64,000 nt of DNA from Janthinobacterium sp. 61 (GCF_002846335.1 NZ_PJMQ01000001.1:1364001-1428000), one strand, 5' to 3'; numbered from the stretch's first letter, positions 42,949 through 52,186 are shown. Notes: generated from the sequence alone by a model not told the origin. Numbers and translations: made by a program.

Positions 42949-45039
42949 ATGTCCTTGTTGACCGTTCTCATGGCGACCTACAATGGCGCCGGCACCTTGC
43001 CCCAGGTATTGCGCGCCTACATGGCGCTGCGCCCGCCCGTGGGTGACTGGCGCCTGATCATCGCCGACAATGGCAGCACGGACGCGACGGCGCAGGTGAT
43101 CGCCGCCTTCTGCGGGCGCTTGCCCTTGAGTTCGGTCTACGTGGCGCGGCGCGGCCGCAGTCCCGCCCTGAACGGGGCCGTCGAGCACGCCTTGCGCCAG
43201 GGCGGCGATGGCAGCGAGCTGTTCGTCTTTGGCGACGACGACGCCATGCCCGCGCCCGACTGGCTGTGCCGCTTGCAGGACAGCGCGCGTGATCACCCCG
43301 GCTATGCCCTGTTTGGCGGCGCCATCGTGCCCGCCTGGCGGGAGCCACCGGCGGACTGGCTGCTGCGCCTGACGCCCGTTGGGTTGACATGGGGCATCAC
43401 CAGCCCCGACCTGCGCGACGCGCCCGTCTATCCGGGCCTGGTGTGGGGCGCCAACATGGCGATTCGCCGCCGCATCTTCGAGGCGGGCGCCCGCTATGAC
43501 GAAAGCATCGGCCCGCAAGGGAGCAATTACGCCATGGGCAGTGAAACCCGTCTCAACCTGGAGATGCATGCGGCCGGCAACCCTTCCTGGTTCTGTCCGC
43601 AGGCCAGAGTGGCGCACATCATCCGCGCCGCACAAGTGCAGCGCGACTGGATACTGCGCCGCGCCATGCTGTTCGGACGGGGCCAGTGCCGGCTGGCGAC
43701 CTTTGCGCCCAGCGTGGAGCTGCTTGGCGTGCCCCGCTGGATGCTGGGCAGATACCTGCGCGATTCCCTCGGCGCCGCGCGGGCCTGGCTGCGGCGCGAC
43801 CGCGCCGACCTGTTCCTGCGCCAGTGGGAACGGGCCTGGCTGCGGGGCTTCTTCCATGAAGCGTGGCGGGGGCGACGCAAGCGGCTGCCGCGCATCGTCA
43901 TCAGCAGTTATTCGGGCGAACTGGGCGGCATGGAGCTGCGCATGGCGCAAGAGGCGAAAGTACTGGGTGCGAGCGGCTATGACAGCGTGCTGGCGCTGCG
44001 CCGCTTTCCCGGTTTTCAAGCCTGGGTGCGGGGCTTGCGCGCGCAGCATTTGCAGGTGTGCGTGTATGAACCGCCCTTGTTTCTCGAACACTGGGCGTGG
44101 CGCCGCTGGAATCAGCTGCGCGCCAGGGTCTCGGGCGCCTGGCGGCTGCGGCGGCTGCGGCCGGACCTGGTCCACGTGGCGTTTTGCTGGACCAGTTATG
44201 GCGCTTCTATCCTCTGGCTGGCCCGGCAATGCCGTTTGCCGGCCGTGATCAGCGTGCACAATGCCTTTCCTCTGGAAGCCTTCAGCGACTGGCAGCGGCC
44301 TCGCTTGCAGGAAGCATTCCACAGCGTCAAAGGCGTATATGCCGTGTCGGACTCGGCCATGCGGCGCTTCCTCGACCTGTACCGCCACATGCTGCCGCCG
44401 CAAACGCGGCTGGCCGTCATTCCCAATGGCGTCGATACGGACACTTTTATTGTCTCGCCCGAACGGAAAGTGCTGGCGCGCAAGCAACTCGGGCTGCCGC
44501 CCGATGCTCTGGTGCTCGGTTGCGTGGCCAGATTATCTACGCAAAAGCGTCCGCAAGCGCTGCTGGCCCTGTTCGCCCGCCTGGCGCCGCAGTTTCCCCA
44601 GTTACATCTGGTGCTGGTGGGCACGGGGCCGCTGGAAGCCATGTTGCGGCGGCAGGTGCAACAGACGGGCGTGCAGGAGCGCGTGGTGTTTGCCGGCTTC
44701 CAGCAGCGCATCGAGTTGCTGATGCCTGCCTTCGACCTGCATGTGCTGCTGAGTAAAAATGAAGGCTTCGGCATCGCCACCATCGAAGCCATGGCCTGCG
44801 GCGTGCCGGCGGTGGGGACGGATGTGCCGGGCACCCACGATATCCTGCACGATAGCGCAGGGGGGCTGCTGCTGCCGCTCGACGACGATAACGCCGCCTG
44901 TGCGGCCATCGCAAAGCTGCTGCTGGATGCCCCCCGGCGCGCCCGCATGGGACGGCTGGCGCGCGAGGAAACCGTGCAGCGCTACTCGATGCCACGCCTG
45001 GAACGCCAGTTGCGCCAGTTCTATGCAGGCCTCGTGTAG
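42949..45039 (+). CDS. GT2-GT4 fusion glycosyltransferase
   Basis: This 696-residue protein joins two glycosyltransferases. Residues 1 to about 310 are GT-A family 2 (LTVLMATYNGAGTLPQVL; DNGSTDAT; GDDDAMPAPDWL as the metal-binding acidic motif; GSNYAMGSETRL). From about residue 318 (RIVISSYSGELGGMELRMAQEAKVLG) it is GT-B family 4, with VIPNGVDTDTF, LGCVARLSTQKRPQ and the nucleotide-sugar motif KNEGFGIATIEAMACGVPAVGTDVPGT. It probably adds two successive sugars. AGGGAGG precedes the start. It leads the rightward operon with flippase, GT4, MBOAT and SGNH genes. Confidence 0.92.
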   Translation: MSLLTVLMATYNGAGTLPQVLRAYMALRPPVGDWRLIIADNGSTDATAQVIAAFCGRLPLSSVYVARRGRSPALNGAVEHALRQGGDGSELFVFGDDDAMPAPDWLCRLQDSARDHPGYALFGGAIVPAWREPPADWLLRLTPVGLTWGITSPDLRDAPVYPGLVWGANMAIRRRIFEAGARYDESIGPQGSNYAMGSETRLNLEMHAAGNPSWFCPQARVAHIIRAAQVQRDWILRRAMLFGRGQCRLATFAPSVELLGVPRWMLGRYLRDSLGAARAWLRRDRADLFLRQWERAWLRGFFHEAWRGRRKRLPRIVISSYSGELGGMELRMAQEAKVLGASGYDSVLALRRFPGFQAWVRGLRAQHLQVCVYEPPLFLEHWAWRRWNQLRARVSGAWRLRRLRPDLVHVAFCWTSYGASILWLARQCRLPAVISVHNAFPLEAFSDWQRPRLQEAFHSVKGVYAVSDSAMRRFLDLYRHMLPPQTRLAVIPNGVDTDTFIVSPERKVLARKQLGLPPDALVLGCVARLSTQKRPQALLALFARLAPQFPQLHLVLVGTGPLEAMLRRQVQQTGVQERVVFAGFQQRIELLMPAFDLHVLLSKNEGFGIATIEAMACGVPAVGTDVPGTHDILHDSAGGLLLPLDDDNAACAAIAKLLLDAPRRARMGRLAREETVQRYSMPRLERQLRQFYAGLV

Positions 45040-45054
45040 ACGCGGGCGGCCCGC

Positions 45055-46524
45055 ATGAGTGCCACCCGCCATTCGTTTTTCTTTTCCTTCGCCGAAAAAT
45101 ACACGGTGCTGCTGCTGGGCATCATCGCCACCATGGTGCTGTCGCGCCTGCTTACGCCGGCCGAGGTGGGCGTGTATTCGCTGGGCGCCGTGCTGGTGGC
45201 GCTGGCGCAAGTGGTGCGTGATTTCGGGGTAGGGCAATACCTGATCCAGGAAAAGCAGCTCGATACCGCGAAACTGCGGGCCGCGCTGGCGACCAGCCTG
45301 CTCGTTGCCTGGCTGCTGGCGGGCCTGGTGCTGCTGGCCAGCGCGCCGCTGGCGCAGTTCTATGGCGAACCCCGGCTGACCCTCGTGCTGCGCCTGCTGT
45401 CGCTCAATTTCCTCTTGATACCGTTGAGTGCCTTGACACTCCCCATGCTGCGCCGGCAATTGCGTTTTCGCGCCATCTACGCCATCAACGCGGCCAATAG
45501 CGTGGTCAACCTGCTGGTGGCCGTGCTGCTGGCGCTGCATGGCTACAGTTACATGAGCATGGTGTGGGCGGCGTTGGCCGGTTCCTGTGCTTCGCTGCTG
45601 GTGAGCCTGCTGGTGCGGCCTGGCGAGCTGCCGTGGTTGCCGGGCCGGCGCGGCATGGGCGCCATCGCCCGTTTTGGCGCGTATGCGACGGGTGGCAGCC
45701 TGGTCGACGAGGCTGGGGTGGCGGCGCCGGACCTCATCATTGGCAAGCTGATCGGCATTGAAAGCCTGGCCCTGTTCGGCAAGGCGCAAAGCGTGCTCAA
45801 TATCTTTAACCAGGCCATCACCAGCGCCATTTCTCCCGTGGTGTTTCCCCTGTTTGCGGCCCGTGCTCGCGGAGACGGGGGGCAGGGCGGGGCGGAAATC
45901 GTGTATTTGCGCACGATCAGCTACATGACGTCACTGGCCTGGCCCTTCTTTTTCTTCCTTGCCTGCATGGCTTTGCCCCTGGTCAAGGTGTTGTATGGCA
46001 CGAAATGGCTAGCCTGTGTGCCCTTGATCCGCATCATGTGCCTGTCTTCGGCCGTGTATAGCATGTTCAGCATGGCCCGTTATCTGTTGGTGGCGACGGG
46101 CCAGCTGCCTGCACAGGTGCGGCTCGATGCCTGCGCTGGCGTAATCAAAGTGGCGCTGCTGCTGGCCGCGGCGCCGTTCGGCCTGGTGGCGGTGGCCTGG
46201 GCCGTGGTGCTCGGCAATGTGCTGCGCAGCTGCCTGGTCTATGGCTGCCTGCGGCGCTTGAGCGCTCTGGACTGGCGAATTTTGGCGCGGGCCGTGCGCA
46301 AAAGCCTGCTGTTATGCGGCATCAGCGGCATGGCGCCCGTCGCTGCGCTGCTGTGGCTGCCGCTTGATACACCGGCGTTGCTGGCGCTGACGGGCACTGC
46401 GCTGCTCTCCTTGCTGTGCTGGCTGGCCGGTCTTTTCCTGTTGAAGCATGAGCTTGCCGGCGAAATCCTGTTGTTGCAACGTCAGCTGCTTGGCCGTTGG
46501 CTGGCAGTCAAATCACCGCACTGA
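45055..46524 (+). CDS. Oligosaccharide flippase (Wzx-like, MOP superfamily)
   Basis: This 489-residue protein has about 12 to 14 membrane helices in MATE/PST style, starting FFFSFAEKYTVLLLGIIATMVLSRLLTPAEVGVYSLGAVLV, the hallmark N-terminus of polysaccharide flippases. It likely moves the undecaprenyl-linked repeat unit across the inner membrane. No strong ribosome-binding site precedes the ATG; it follows the fusion glycosyltransferase by 15 bp and may rely on coupling. Confidence 0.93.
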   Translation: MSATRHSFFFSFAEKYTVLLLGIIATMVLSRLLTPAEVGVYSLGAVLVALAQVVRDFGVGQYLIQEKQLDTAKLRAALATSLLVAWLLAGLVLLASAPLAQFYGEPRLTLVLRLLSLNFLLIPLSALTLPMLRRQLRFRAIYAINAANSVVNLLVAVLLALHGYSYMSMVWAALAGSCASLLVSLLVRPGELPWLPGRRGMGAIARFGAYATGGSLVDEAGVAAPDLIIGKLIGIESLALFGKAQSVLNIFNQAITSAISPVVFPLFAARARGDGGQGGAEIVYLRTISYMTSLAWPFFFFLACMALPLVKVLYGTKWLACVPLIRIMCLSSAVYSMFSMARYLLVATGQLPAQVRLDACAGVIKVALLLAAAPFGLVAVAWAVVLGNVLRSCLVYGCLRRLSALDWRILARAVRKSLLLCGISGMAPVAALLWLPLDTPALLALTGTALLSLLCWLAGLFLLKHELAGEILLLQRQLLGRWLAVKSPH

Positions 46525-46561
46525 GCCGTTGACAGTGGCGCGGGCGCACGAAAGGATGACC

Positions 46562-47635
46562 ATGCGTGTTGGTATCTTGTCCTACCCGATGCTGTTCCAG
46601 CGCGACGGCGGCTTGCAGATACAGGTACGTGAAACCATTGCCGCACTGAACCAGCTGCCCCAGCGGGCGGCGCACACGCTGGACGTGCAACTGGTCGACG
46701 CCAACCACCAGCGGCTGGCCGATTTCGACGTGCTGCACGTGTTTTCAGCCAGCAATGGCACTTACCGCATCATGGAAACGGCCAGCGAGCAAGGCGTGCC
46801 CGTGGTGCTGTCCCCCTTGCTGTCGCCGGGCTGGAGCCGTGCCAGTGCCTGGCGCGCGCGGCTGGCCGACCGGTTGGCCGGGCGCCTGACGGCATGGATG
46901 GTGCAAACGAGCTATGCACAGACGCGGCGCGCCTTGCAGCTGGCCGACGTGGTGATCGCGCTGGGCGAGGCCGAGCGCGACGCCATCGTGCAAGGTTTCG
47001 GCATGCAGGACGACGCCATTCGCGTCTTGCCGAATGGGATCAACCCGCATTTCTTCACGGCGAATGGCGATTTTTTTCTGCGCGAAACGGGTATCGCCGG
47101 GCCATTCGTGTTAATGGTGGCCAGCATTTCACCGTACAAGAATCAGCTTGGGCTGGCCCAGGCGCTGGTCGGGGCCGGTTTGCCCCTGGTGCTGATCGGC
47201 GCGGCGCCCCGCGAACAGCAAGCGTATCTGCAGCAGTTGCTGGCTTTGCCGCATGTCAGATGGCTGGGCGCGCTCGATCACGCCGACCCGCTGCTGGCCA
47301 GCGCCTACCATGCGGCGGCCGTGGCAGCCTTGCCCAGCCAGGGCGAAGTGTTTCCCTTGAGCGTGCTCGAAGCGCTGGCGACCGGCACGCCCGTTGTCAT
47401 GACGGCGCAAAGCGCGCTGGACCTGCCCGATTCTGCGTTCGCGCTGCGCAAGGTGGCCTGGAACGATGGCCCCGCGCAGCGCCAGGCCATCCTCGAATTG
47501 CTGGAGCTGCCGCCCGAGCGCTGCCGCGTGCGGGCGCTGGTGGAACGTTTTACGTGGGAAAGGGTGGCGGCCCAGATTGCCGATTGTTACTACCAGGTCC
47601 AGTCCTTGCCTGCCAGGAGGCAACATGCTGTTTAA
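46562..47635 (+). CDS. Glycosyltransferase family 4
   Basis: This 357-residue GT-B enzyme starts MRVGILSYPMLFQRDGGLQIQV. It has VLPNGINPHFF in the linker and FVLMVASISPYKNQLGLAQALVGAGLPLVLIGAAP plus SQGEVFPLSVLEALATGTPVVMT in the C-terminal nucleotide-sugar domain. The ATG at 46562 has AAAGGA six bases before it; a second ATG at 46556 is too close to that site. It overlaps the MBOAT gene by 11 bp. Confidence 0.92.
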   Translation: MRVGILSYPMLFQRDGGLQIQVRETIAALNQLPQRAAHTLDVQLVDANHQRLADFDVLHVFSASNGTYRIMETASEQGVPVVLSPLLSPGWSRASAWRARLADRLAGRLTAWMVQTSYAQTRRALQLADVVIALGEAERDAIVQGFGMQDDAIRVLPNGINPHFFTANGDFFLRETGIAGPFVLMVASISPYKNQLGLAQALVGAGLPLVLIGAAPREQQAYLQQLLALPHVRWLGALDHADPLLASAYHAAAVAALPSQGEVFPLSVLEALATGTPVVMTAQSALDLPDSAFALRKVAWNDGPAQRQAILELLELPPERCRVRALVERFTWERVAAQIADCYYQVQSLPARRQHAV

Positions 47636-49178
47636 TTCCTTCGCCTTCCTGTTCGCTTATCTACCCATCGTGCTGGCCGGCTATTTTCTGCTGGACCGCC
47701 GGGCGTCCTGCGCCAGTTGGCGCCTGGCGCCAGCCGTGTGGCTGGCGCTCGCCTCGCTGTTCTTCTATGCCTGGTGGGACGTGCGCTATCTGCCGCTGCT
47801 GCTGGTCTCCATTTGCGTCAATTATGGTGCCGGGCGCCTGCTGGGGGCCAGCGCGGGCGCGGCCCGAAAGCGCGTGCTGGTGGCGGCGCTGGCGCTGAAC
47901 CTGGGTTTGCTTGCGTACTACAAATATGCAAATTTCTTCATCGATAGCGTGAACGCCATCGCCGAGCTTGCTGGTGCTCGTGCTGGCGCTGGCAGCCAGG
48001 CGTGGCATGGCCTGGCCATCATCCTGCCGATCGGCATCTCGTTCTTTACTTTCACGCAGATCGCCTTTCTCGTCGATTGCTACCGGGGCAAGGTGCGCGA
48101 GTACCGTTTCATTCATTACGTGCTGTTCGTCAGCTATTTCCCCCATTTGATCGCCGGCCCCGTGCTGCACCACCGCGACATGATGCCGCAGTTTGCCGAC
48201 CCGGCCAACGCCCATCCTCGCGCCGCCAATTTCGCCATCGGCCTGTCGATTTTCACCATCGGCCTGGCAAAAAAGGTGCTGATCGCCGACAACCTGTCGC
48301 CGCTGGCCATCCCTGTCTTTGCGGCCGGTGCCACACCCGCCCTGATCGAAGCGTGGATCGGCGTGCTGGCCTACACCTTCCAGCTGTATTTCGACTTTTC
48401 CGGCTATTCGGACATGGCCATTGGCCTGTCGCGCCTGTTTGGCGTGAAATTGCCGCTGAACTTCAACTCGCCGTACAAGGCGGCCAATATCGCCGACTTC
48501 TGGCGCCGCTGGCACATGACACTGTCGCGTTTCCTGCGCGACTATCTGTACATTCCCCTGGGCGGCAGCCGGCGTGGTGTCGCCATGCGCTACCGCAACC
48601 TGATGCTCACCATGCTGCTGGGCGGCCTGTGGCATGGCGCCGGCTGGACCTTCGTCATCTGGGGCGGCTTGCACGGCCTGTACCTGGTGTTGCAGCAGGC
48701 ATGGCAGCGGGTCTTTGGCGCGGCCCGGTCTCGTTGCTGGCCGGCCATCCTGACCTTTCTTGCCGTGATGCTGGCCTGGATATTTTTCCGCGCGCCCGAT
48801 GTGGCCACGGCCTGGGATATCGCGGGCGCCCTGGTGGGGGCGAACGGCGTGAGCCTGCCGCGCGGCCTGGTGAGTCACGCGGCCAGCCTGGCGCAGTGGG
48901 GATTGCATCCGGCCTTCGACGGCATCCGCTGGATCGAACTGGCGGGACCGGGCTTGCCCGTGCTGCTGTGCGCCATGCTGCTCGCTTTCAAGGCACCCAA
49001 TACGCAAGAAATCTTCTTTCTCTACGAGCCTGCCATTGAAAGAATATTTCAACCCGCAGGACGCTGGGCCTTCAGTTGGCGGCCCACGCGCCGCTGGAGC
49101 GTGGGTTGTGCCGCGTTGTTCGTCGCCTGCATCTTTGGCATGAACCGGGTCACCGAATTTCTCTACTTCCAGTTCTGA
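47625..49178 (+). CDS. MBOAT O-acyltransferase (AlgI-like)
   Basis: This 517-residue membrane-bound O-acyltransferase has about 11 helices. Its family signatures are ASLFFYAWWDVRYLPLLL and ILPIGISFFTFTQIAFLVDCYRG near the N-terminus, LYFDFSGYSDMAIGLSRLFG, FWRRWHMTLSRFLRDYLYIPLGGSRRG, and the active-site His337 in GGLWHGAGWTFVIWGGLHG. Relatives such as AlgI move acetyl groups across the membrane to acetylate polysaccharides in the periplasm. The ATG at 47625 follows CCAGGAGG inside the end of the preceding gene. The next gene is its likely acceptor-side partner. Confidence 0.95.
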   Translation: MLFNSFAFLFAYLPIVLAGYFLLDRRASCASWRLAPAVWLALASLFFYAWWDVRYLPLLLVSICVNYGAGRLLGASAGAARKRVLVAALALNLGLLAYYKYANFFIDSVNAIAELAGARAGAGSQAWHGLAIILPIGISFFTFTQIAFLVDCYRGKVREYRFIHYVLFVSYFPHLIAGPVLHHRDMMPQFADPANAHPRAANFAIGLSIFTIGLAKKVLIADNLSPLAIPVFAAGATPALIEAWIGVLAYTFQLYFDFSGYSDMAIGLSRLFGVKLPLNFNSPYKAANIADFWRRWHMTLSRFLRDYLYIPLGGSRRGVAMRYRNLMLTMLLGGLWHGAGWTFVIWGGLHGLYLVLQQAWQRVFGAARSRCWPAILTFLAVMLAWIFFRAPDVATAWDIAGALVGANGVSLPRGLVSHAASLAQWGLHPAFDGIRWIELAGPGLPVLLCAMLLAFKAPNTQEIFFLYEPAIERIFQPAGRWAFSWRPTRRWSVGCAALFVACIFGMNRVTEFLYFQF

Positions 49179-49180
49179 GC

Positions 49181-50374
49181 ATGGATACCAACGCCCGCCA
49201 TTACCTCGCCATCTTCCTTGCCTGCGTGCTGGCCGCGCTGGTCCTCGTTTCCGCCGTGAATTACCGTGTCGATCCCTACTTGCTGCACCAGTGGGACACG
49301 CCCCTGGTGCAGCGCCTGCGTCCCACGTCTGAAAAGCTGGCCGTGTGGGGCAAGACGTATGCCGTGGCGCGCTACCGGCCCGCCGTCGTCTACATCGGCA
49401 ATTCGCGCACGGAAATGGGCTTGCCGACGAGCAGCATGCGTACTTTATTCGAGGGCAAGAGTGTCTTCAACAGCGCCGTGTCGGGTGCCTCCATCGGCGA
49501 CGCCATCTTGCTGGCCGAGCACGCGGCCAGGGTCAGCCATGTCGACACCATGGTCTGGGGCATCGACGCACCCTCGTTTTCCCTGGAACTGGGTTCGGCC
49601 GGGGTGGAGCCGGGCCTGACGGAGGGCGGACCCGCGTTTTTCGCGCGGCGCACCTTGCTCAACATCAAGCGCGGCCTGAGCCTGGACATGACGCGCGACA
49701 CCTGGCGCATCCTCAGCGGCAGCTACGACGGCGCCTGCCTATCCAGCCTGGCCCTGCATGGCCAGCGCGACCAGGCTTGCATCACCAGCCGCAATCACGG
49801 CTGGGCCGGCACGGCGCGCGCGTTCACGCCGCGCCTGCAGGAATTCGGCGACGGCCTGGGGCCGACGGCGCCCGCGCTGCAAGCCTTCGATACGAGTGTG
49901 GGCAAGCTGTGCCGGGGCGGCACGCGCTTGCGCCTGTACATCAATCCCACGCATGCGCTCACGCTCGACGCCCTGTACTGGCGCGGCAAGTGGGACGCCA
50001 TGCAGCAGTGGCAGCGCGATCTGGCGTGGATGGCCGGGCGCTATCGGCGCCAGGGCTGTGACGTGCGTCTGTACGATTTTTCAGGTTTCAACAGCATCAC
50101 CAGCGAGCCGATCCCGCAGGTGACGGGGGGGCGCGCGATGCGCTATTACTGGGAAGCGTCGCACTACCGCGACAATGTGGGCCGCTACATCCTGGCGCGC
50201 CTGTTCGGCGGCGCGCCACAGCCGCCGGCGGACTTTGGCGTGGAGCTGACGGAAACCGGCATCGCCGCCCACCAGGCGGCCATGCGCGCCGCGCGCGAGC
50301 GCTACCATGCGCAACATGCGGACGAGACAGCGTACCTGCGCCATGCCTTGACCTTGCCCCGCGAGCCCAAATAG
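49181..50374 (+). CDS. SGNH-like partner of the MBOAT acyltransferase
   Basis: This 397-residue protein has one N-terminal membrane anchor (residues 7-27) and a periplasmic domain. YIGNSRTEMGLPTSSMRTLF contains a GNSR block with Ser75 in the position of an SGNH hydrolase nucleophile. NSAVSGASIGDAI follows, and a C-terminal YYWEASHYRDNVG contains His328. This is the usual second half of MBOAT/SGNH pairs such as AlgI with AlgJ or AlgX, so it probably completes O-acylation of the exopolysaccharide. I have not seen this exact family named. It starts 2 bp after the MBOAT stop. Confidence 0.8.
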   Translation: MDTNARHYLAIFLACVLAALVLVSAVNYRVDPYLLHQWDTPLVQRLRPTSEKLAVWGKTYAVARYRPAVVYIGNSRTEMGLPTSSMRTLFEGKSVFNSAVSGASIGDAILLAEHAARVSHVDTMVWGIDAPSFSLELGSAGVEPGLTEGGPAFFARRTLLNIKRGLSLDMTRDTWRILSGSYDGACLSSLALHGQRDQACITSRNHGWAGTARAFTPRLQEFGDGLGPTAPALQAFDTSVGKLCRGGTRLRLYINPTHALTLDALYWRGKWDAMQQWQRDLAWMAGRYRRQGCDVRLYDFSGFNSITSEPIPQVTGGRAMRYYWEASHYRDNVGRYILARLFGGAPQPPADFGVELTETGIAAHQAAMRAARERYHAQHADETAYLRHALTLPREPK

Positions 50375-50461
50375 GCGGAAGCCGGTGCCAGGCGTACGCC
50401 GTGGGGCAGGGCGCTTGCGTTATGATAATGTTTTGCCATTTAGCAAGTTCCAGGACTCCCC

Positions 50462-51466
50462 ATGAAAATCGCCTTCTTTGCCAGCCAACCTTACGACCGC
50501 CGCTTCTTTGACGAAGCCTTGCCGTCCCAACCCGACTCTGCCGGCATCGAACTGGTCTTCCACAGTGCCTTGCTGAGCGAGGAAACCGTGGTCCTGGCGC
50601 AAGGCGTGGACGCCGTCTGCGTCTTCGTCAACGACGTGCTCGACGCGCAAGTGCTGGAATCCCTGCACGGCTACGGCGTGCGCGCCATCCTGCTGCGCTG
50701 CGCCGGCTACAACAACCTCGACCTGGAAGCGGCGAAGCGCCTGGGCTTTTTTGTCGCCCGCGTGCCCGCGTATTCGCCGGAAGCCGTGGCCGAATACACG
50801 CTGGCCCTGGTGCAGACCCTGAACCGCCACACGCACCGCGCCTACGCCCGCGTGCGCGAAGGCAATTTCTCGCTCGATGGCTTGCTGGGTGCCACCTTGC
50901 ATGGCAAGACAGTGGGTATCGTCGGCACGGGCAAGATCGGCCTGGCCACGGCGCGCATTTTCAAGGGTTTCGGCTGTAAGGTCCTGGGCCACGACCCGTA
51001 TCCGGCGCCCGCGTTCGCAGAACTGGGCACAATGGTGGAATTGCCGCAGTTGCTGGCCGAATCCGACATCGTTTCCCTGCATTGCCCCTTGATGGAAAGC
51101 ACGCGCCACATGATCAGCGAAGCAACGTTGCCGCTGATGAAGAAGGGCGCCATGCTGGTGAACACCTCGCGTGGCGGCCTGATCGACACGGGCGCCGTCA
51201 TCGAAGCGCTGAAATCGCGCCAACTGGGTTCCCTGGCCATCGACGTGTACGAGCAGGAGAGCAATCTGTTCTTCCAGGACCGTTCGTCCGACATCATCGA
51301 CGACGACATCTTCCAGCGCCTTATGACGTTCCCGAACGTGCTGGTGACGGGCCACCAGGGCTTCTTCACGATCGAAGCGCTGCGCGAGATCGCCGCCATC
51401 ACCTATCACAACCTGCAATGCTTCCTGCAGGGCAAAGTTTGCGAAAACAGCGTATTAGCTGGCTGA
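50462..51466 (+). CDS. ldhA: D-2-hydroxyacid dehydrogenase (fermentative D-lactate type)
   Basis: This 334-residue NAD-dependent enzyme resembles E. coli LdhA: ILLRCAGYNNLDLEAAKRLGF with the catalytic Arg region, RVPAYSPEAVAEYTLALVQTLNRH, the NAD-binding VGIVGTGKIGLATARIFKGFG, LVNTSRGGLIDTGAVIEALKS, and LVTGHQGFFTIEAL with the active-site His. It would reduce pyruvate to D-lactate or act on a close 2-oxo acid. It is a single-gene unit; its last 12 bp overlap the convergent TfoX-like gene. Confidence 0.92.
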   Translation: MKIAFFASQPYDRRFFDEALPSQPDSAGIELVFHSALLSEETVVLAQGVDAVCVFVNDVLDAQVLESLHGYGVRAILLRCAGYNNLDLEAAKRLGFFVARVPAYSPEAVAEYTLALVQTLNRHTHRAYARVREGNFSLDGLLGATLHGKTVGIVGTGKIGLATARIFKGFGCKVLGHDPYPAPAFAELGTMVELPQLLAESDIVSLHCPLMESTRHMISEATLPLMKKGAMLVNTSRGGLIDTGAVIEALKSRQLGSLAIDVYEQESNLFFQDRSSDIIDDDIFQRLMTFPNVLVTGHQGFFTIEALREIAAITYHNLQCFLQGKVCENSVLAG

Positions 51467-51817
51467 AGCAGGTTTTCTGGGCTTGGGCGGCGGCTTGGGT
51501 TTGGGCAGCGGTAAGGCGTCCGCCGTGCGCCGCGCCAGCTGGCTCAGCCAGTCGCGCTCGTCCCATAGCCCGCCATCGATCAAAAAGTATGGCTTGGCTT
51601 GCGGGTAGGGCGGCGCTTCCTGCAGCGTGCCTTGCGCGCTGATCCAGGCGCGGCCTGCGTCCGTCGGCTTGATGAACAGCTGGTCGTCGGCGACGATGGC
51701 GAACATCTTGCCGTCGCAATACAGGCCATATTCGCCAAACATTTTTTTCGCATTGATGTTGCCTGCGCCCGCCAGCTGGTCTAGCAAAAAATCCACTGTG
51801 CCTTGCTGTGATGCCAT
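51455..51817 (-). CDS. TfoX N-terminal domain protein
   Basis: This 120-residue protein carries the TfoX/Sxy N-terminal domain: TVDFLLDQLAGAGNINAKKMFGEYGLYCDGKMFAIVADDQLFIKP, then PYFLIDGGLWDERDWLSQLA. A Pro/Lys tail replaces the TfoX C-terminal domain. Stand-alone versions have unknown roles, whereas full Sxy controls competence genes. The ATG at 51817 has GGAGG five bases upstream; an earlier in-frame ATG at 51829 does not. A degenerate copy of part of this gene lies at 53.7 kb. Confidence 0.9.
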   Translation of the reverse strand: MASQQGTVDFLLDQLAGAGNINAKKMFGEYGLYCDGKMFAIVADDQLFIKPTDAGRAWISAQGTLQEAPPYPQAKPYFLIDGGLWDERDWLSQLARRTADALPLPKPKPPPKPRKPASAS

Positions 51818-51952
51818 GTTGTCCTCCATTTGAGCGGCCAGTGTAGCGCAAGCTATTTAGCCCAGCGGCCTTTTTTCGGCGGCGCCCTGGCCAGCGGGCG
51901 GCCGGCGCGGCTACACTATCGCCATTATTTATTGAGCACTGTTTATTTTTCC

Positions 51953-52186
51953 ATGACTCCCCACCTGATCACTCACCGCGGCATTTCCATCGCCACCCTC
52001 GCATCGACCCAGGACGTGGCAGACCACTGCGCGCCGGGCCAGACAGCCATCCGCGAGCAGGGCGACGGCTGGTGGCTGTATTTTGTCGACGAACACGGCA
52101 CGGTCGACGGCTATGACAGCCCGTTCGCCAGCTACGCCGAGGCGCTGTGGGCGGCCAAGGCCGCAGCCGAGTTCAGCGCGCAATGA
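51953..52186 (+). CDS. Small hypothetical protein (77 aa)
   Basis: I do not recognise this protein. It reads TIREQGDGWWLYFVDEHGTVDGYDSPFASYAEALWAAKAAAEF after an N-terminal strand, which fits a compact alpha-beta fold. Its stop overlaps the MepB-like start (ATGA), so the two are co-translated. A decayed copy of its middle is visible at 53.75 kb, which supports it being a real sequence of some age. Confidence 0.72.
   Translation: MTPHLITHRGISIATLASTQDVADHCAPGQTAIREQGDGWWLYFVDEHGTVDGYDSPFASYAEALWAAKAAAEFSAQ

Noticed and set aside
42928..44487. 519-codon leftward open frame opposite the GT2-GT4 fusion
   Set aside because: His/Gln/Ala-rich shadow with no start signal.
47661..49052. 463-codon leftward open frame opposite the MBOAT gene
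   Set aside because: Shadow of a membrane protein gene; no domain character.
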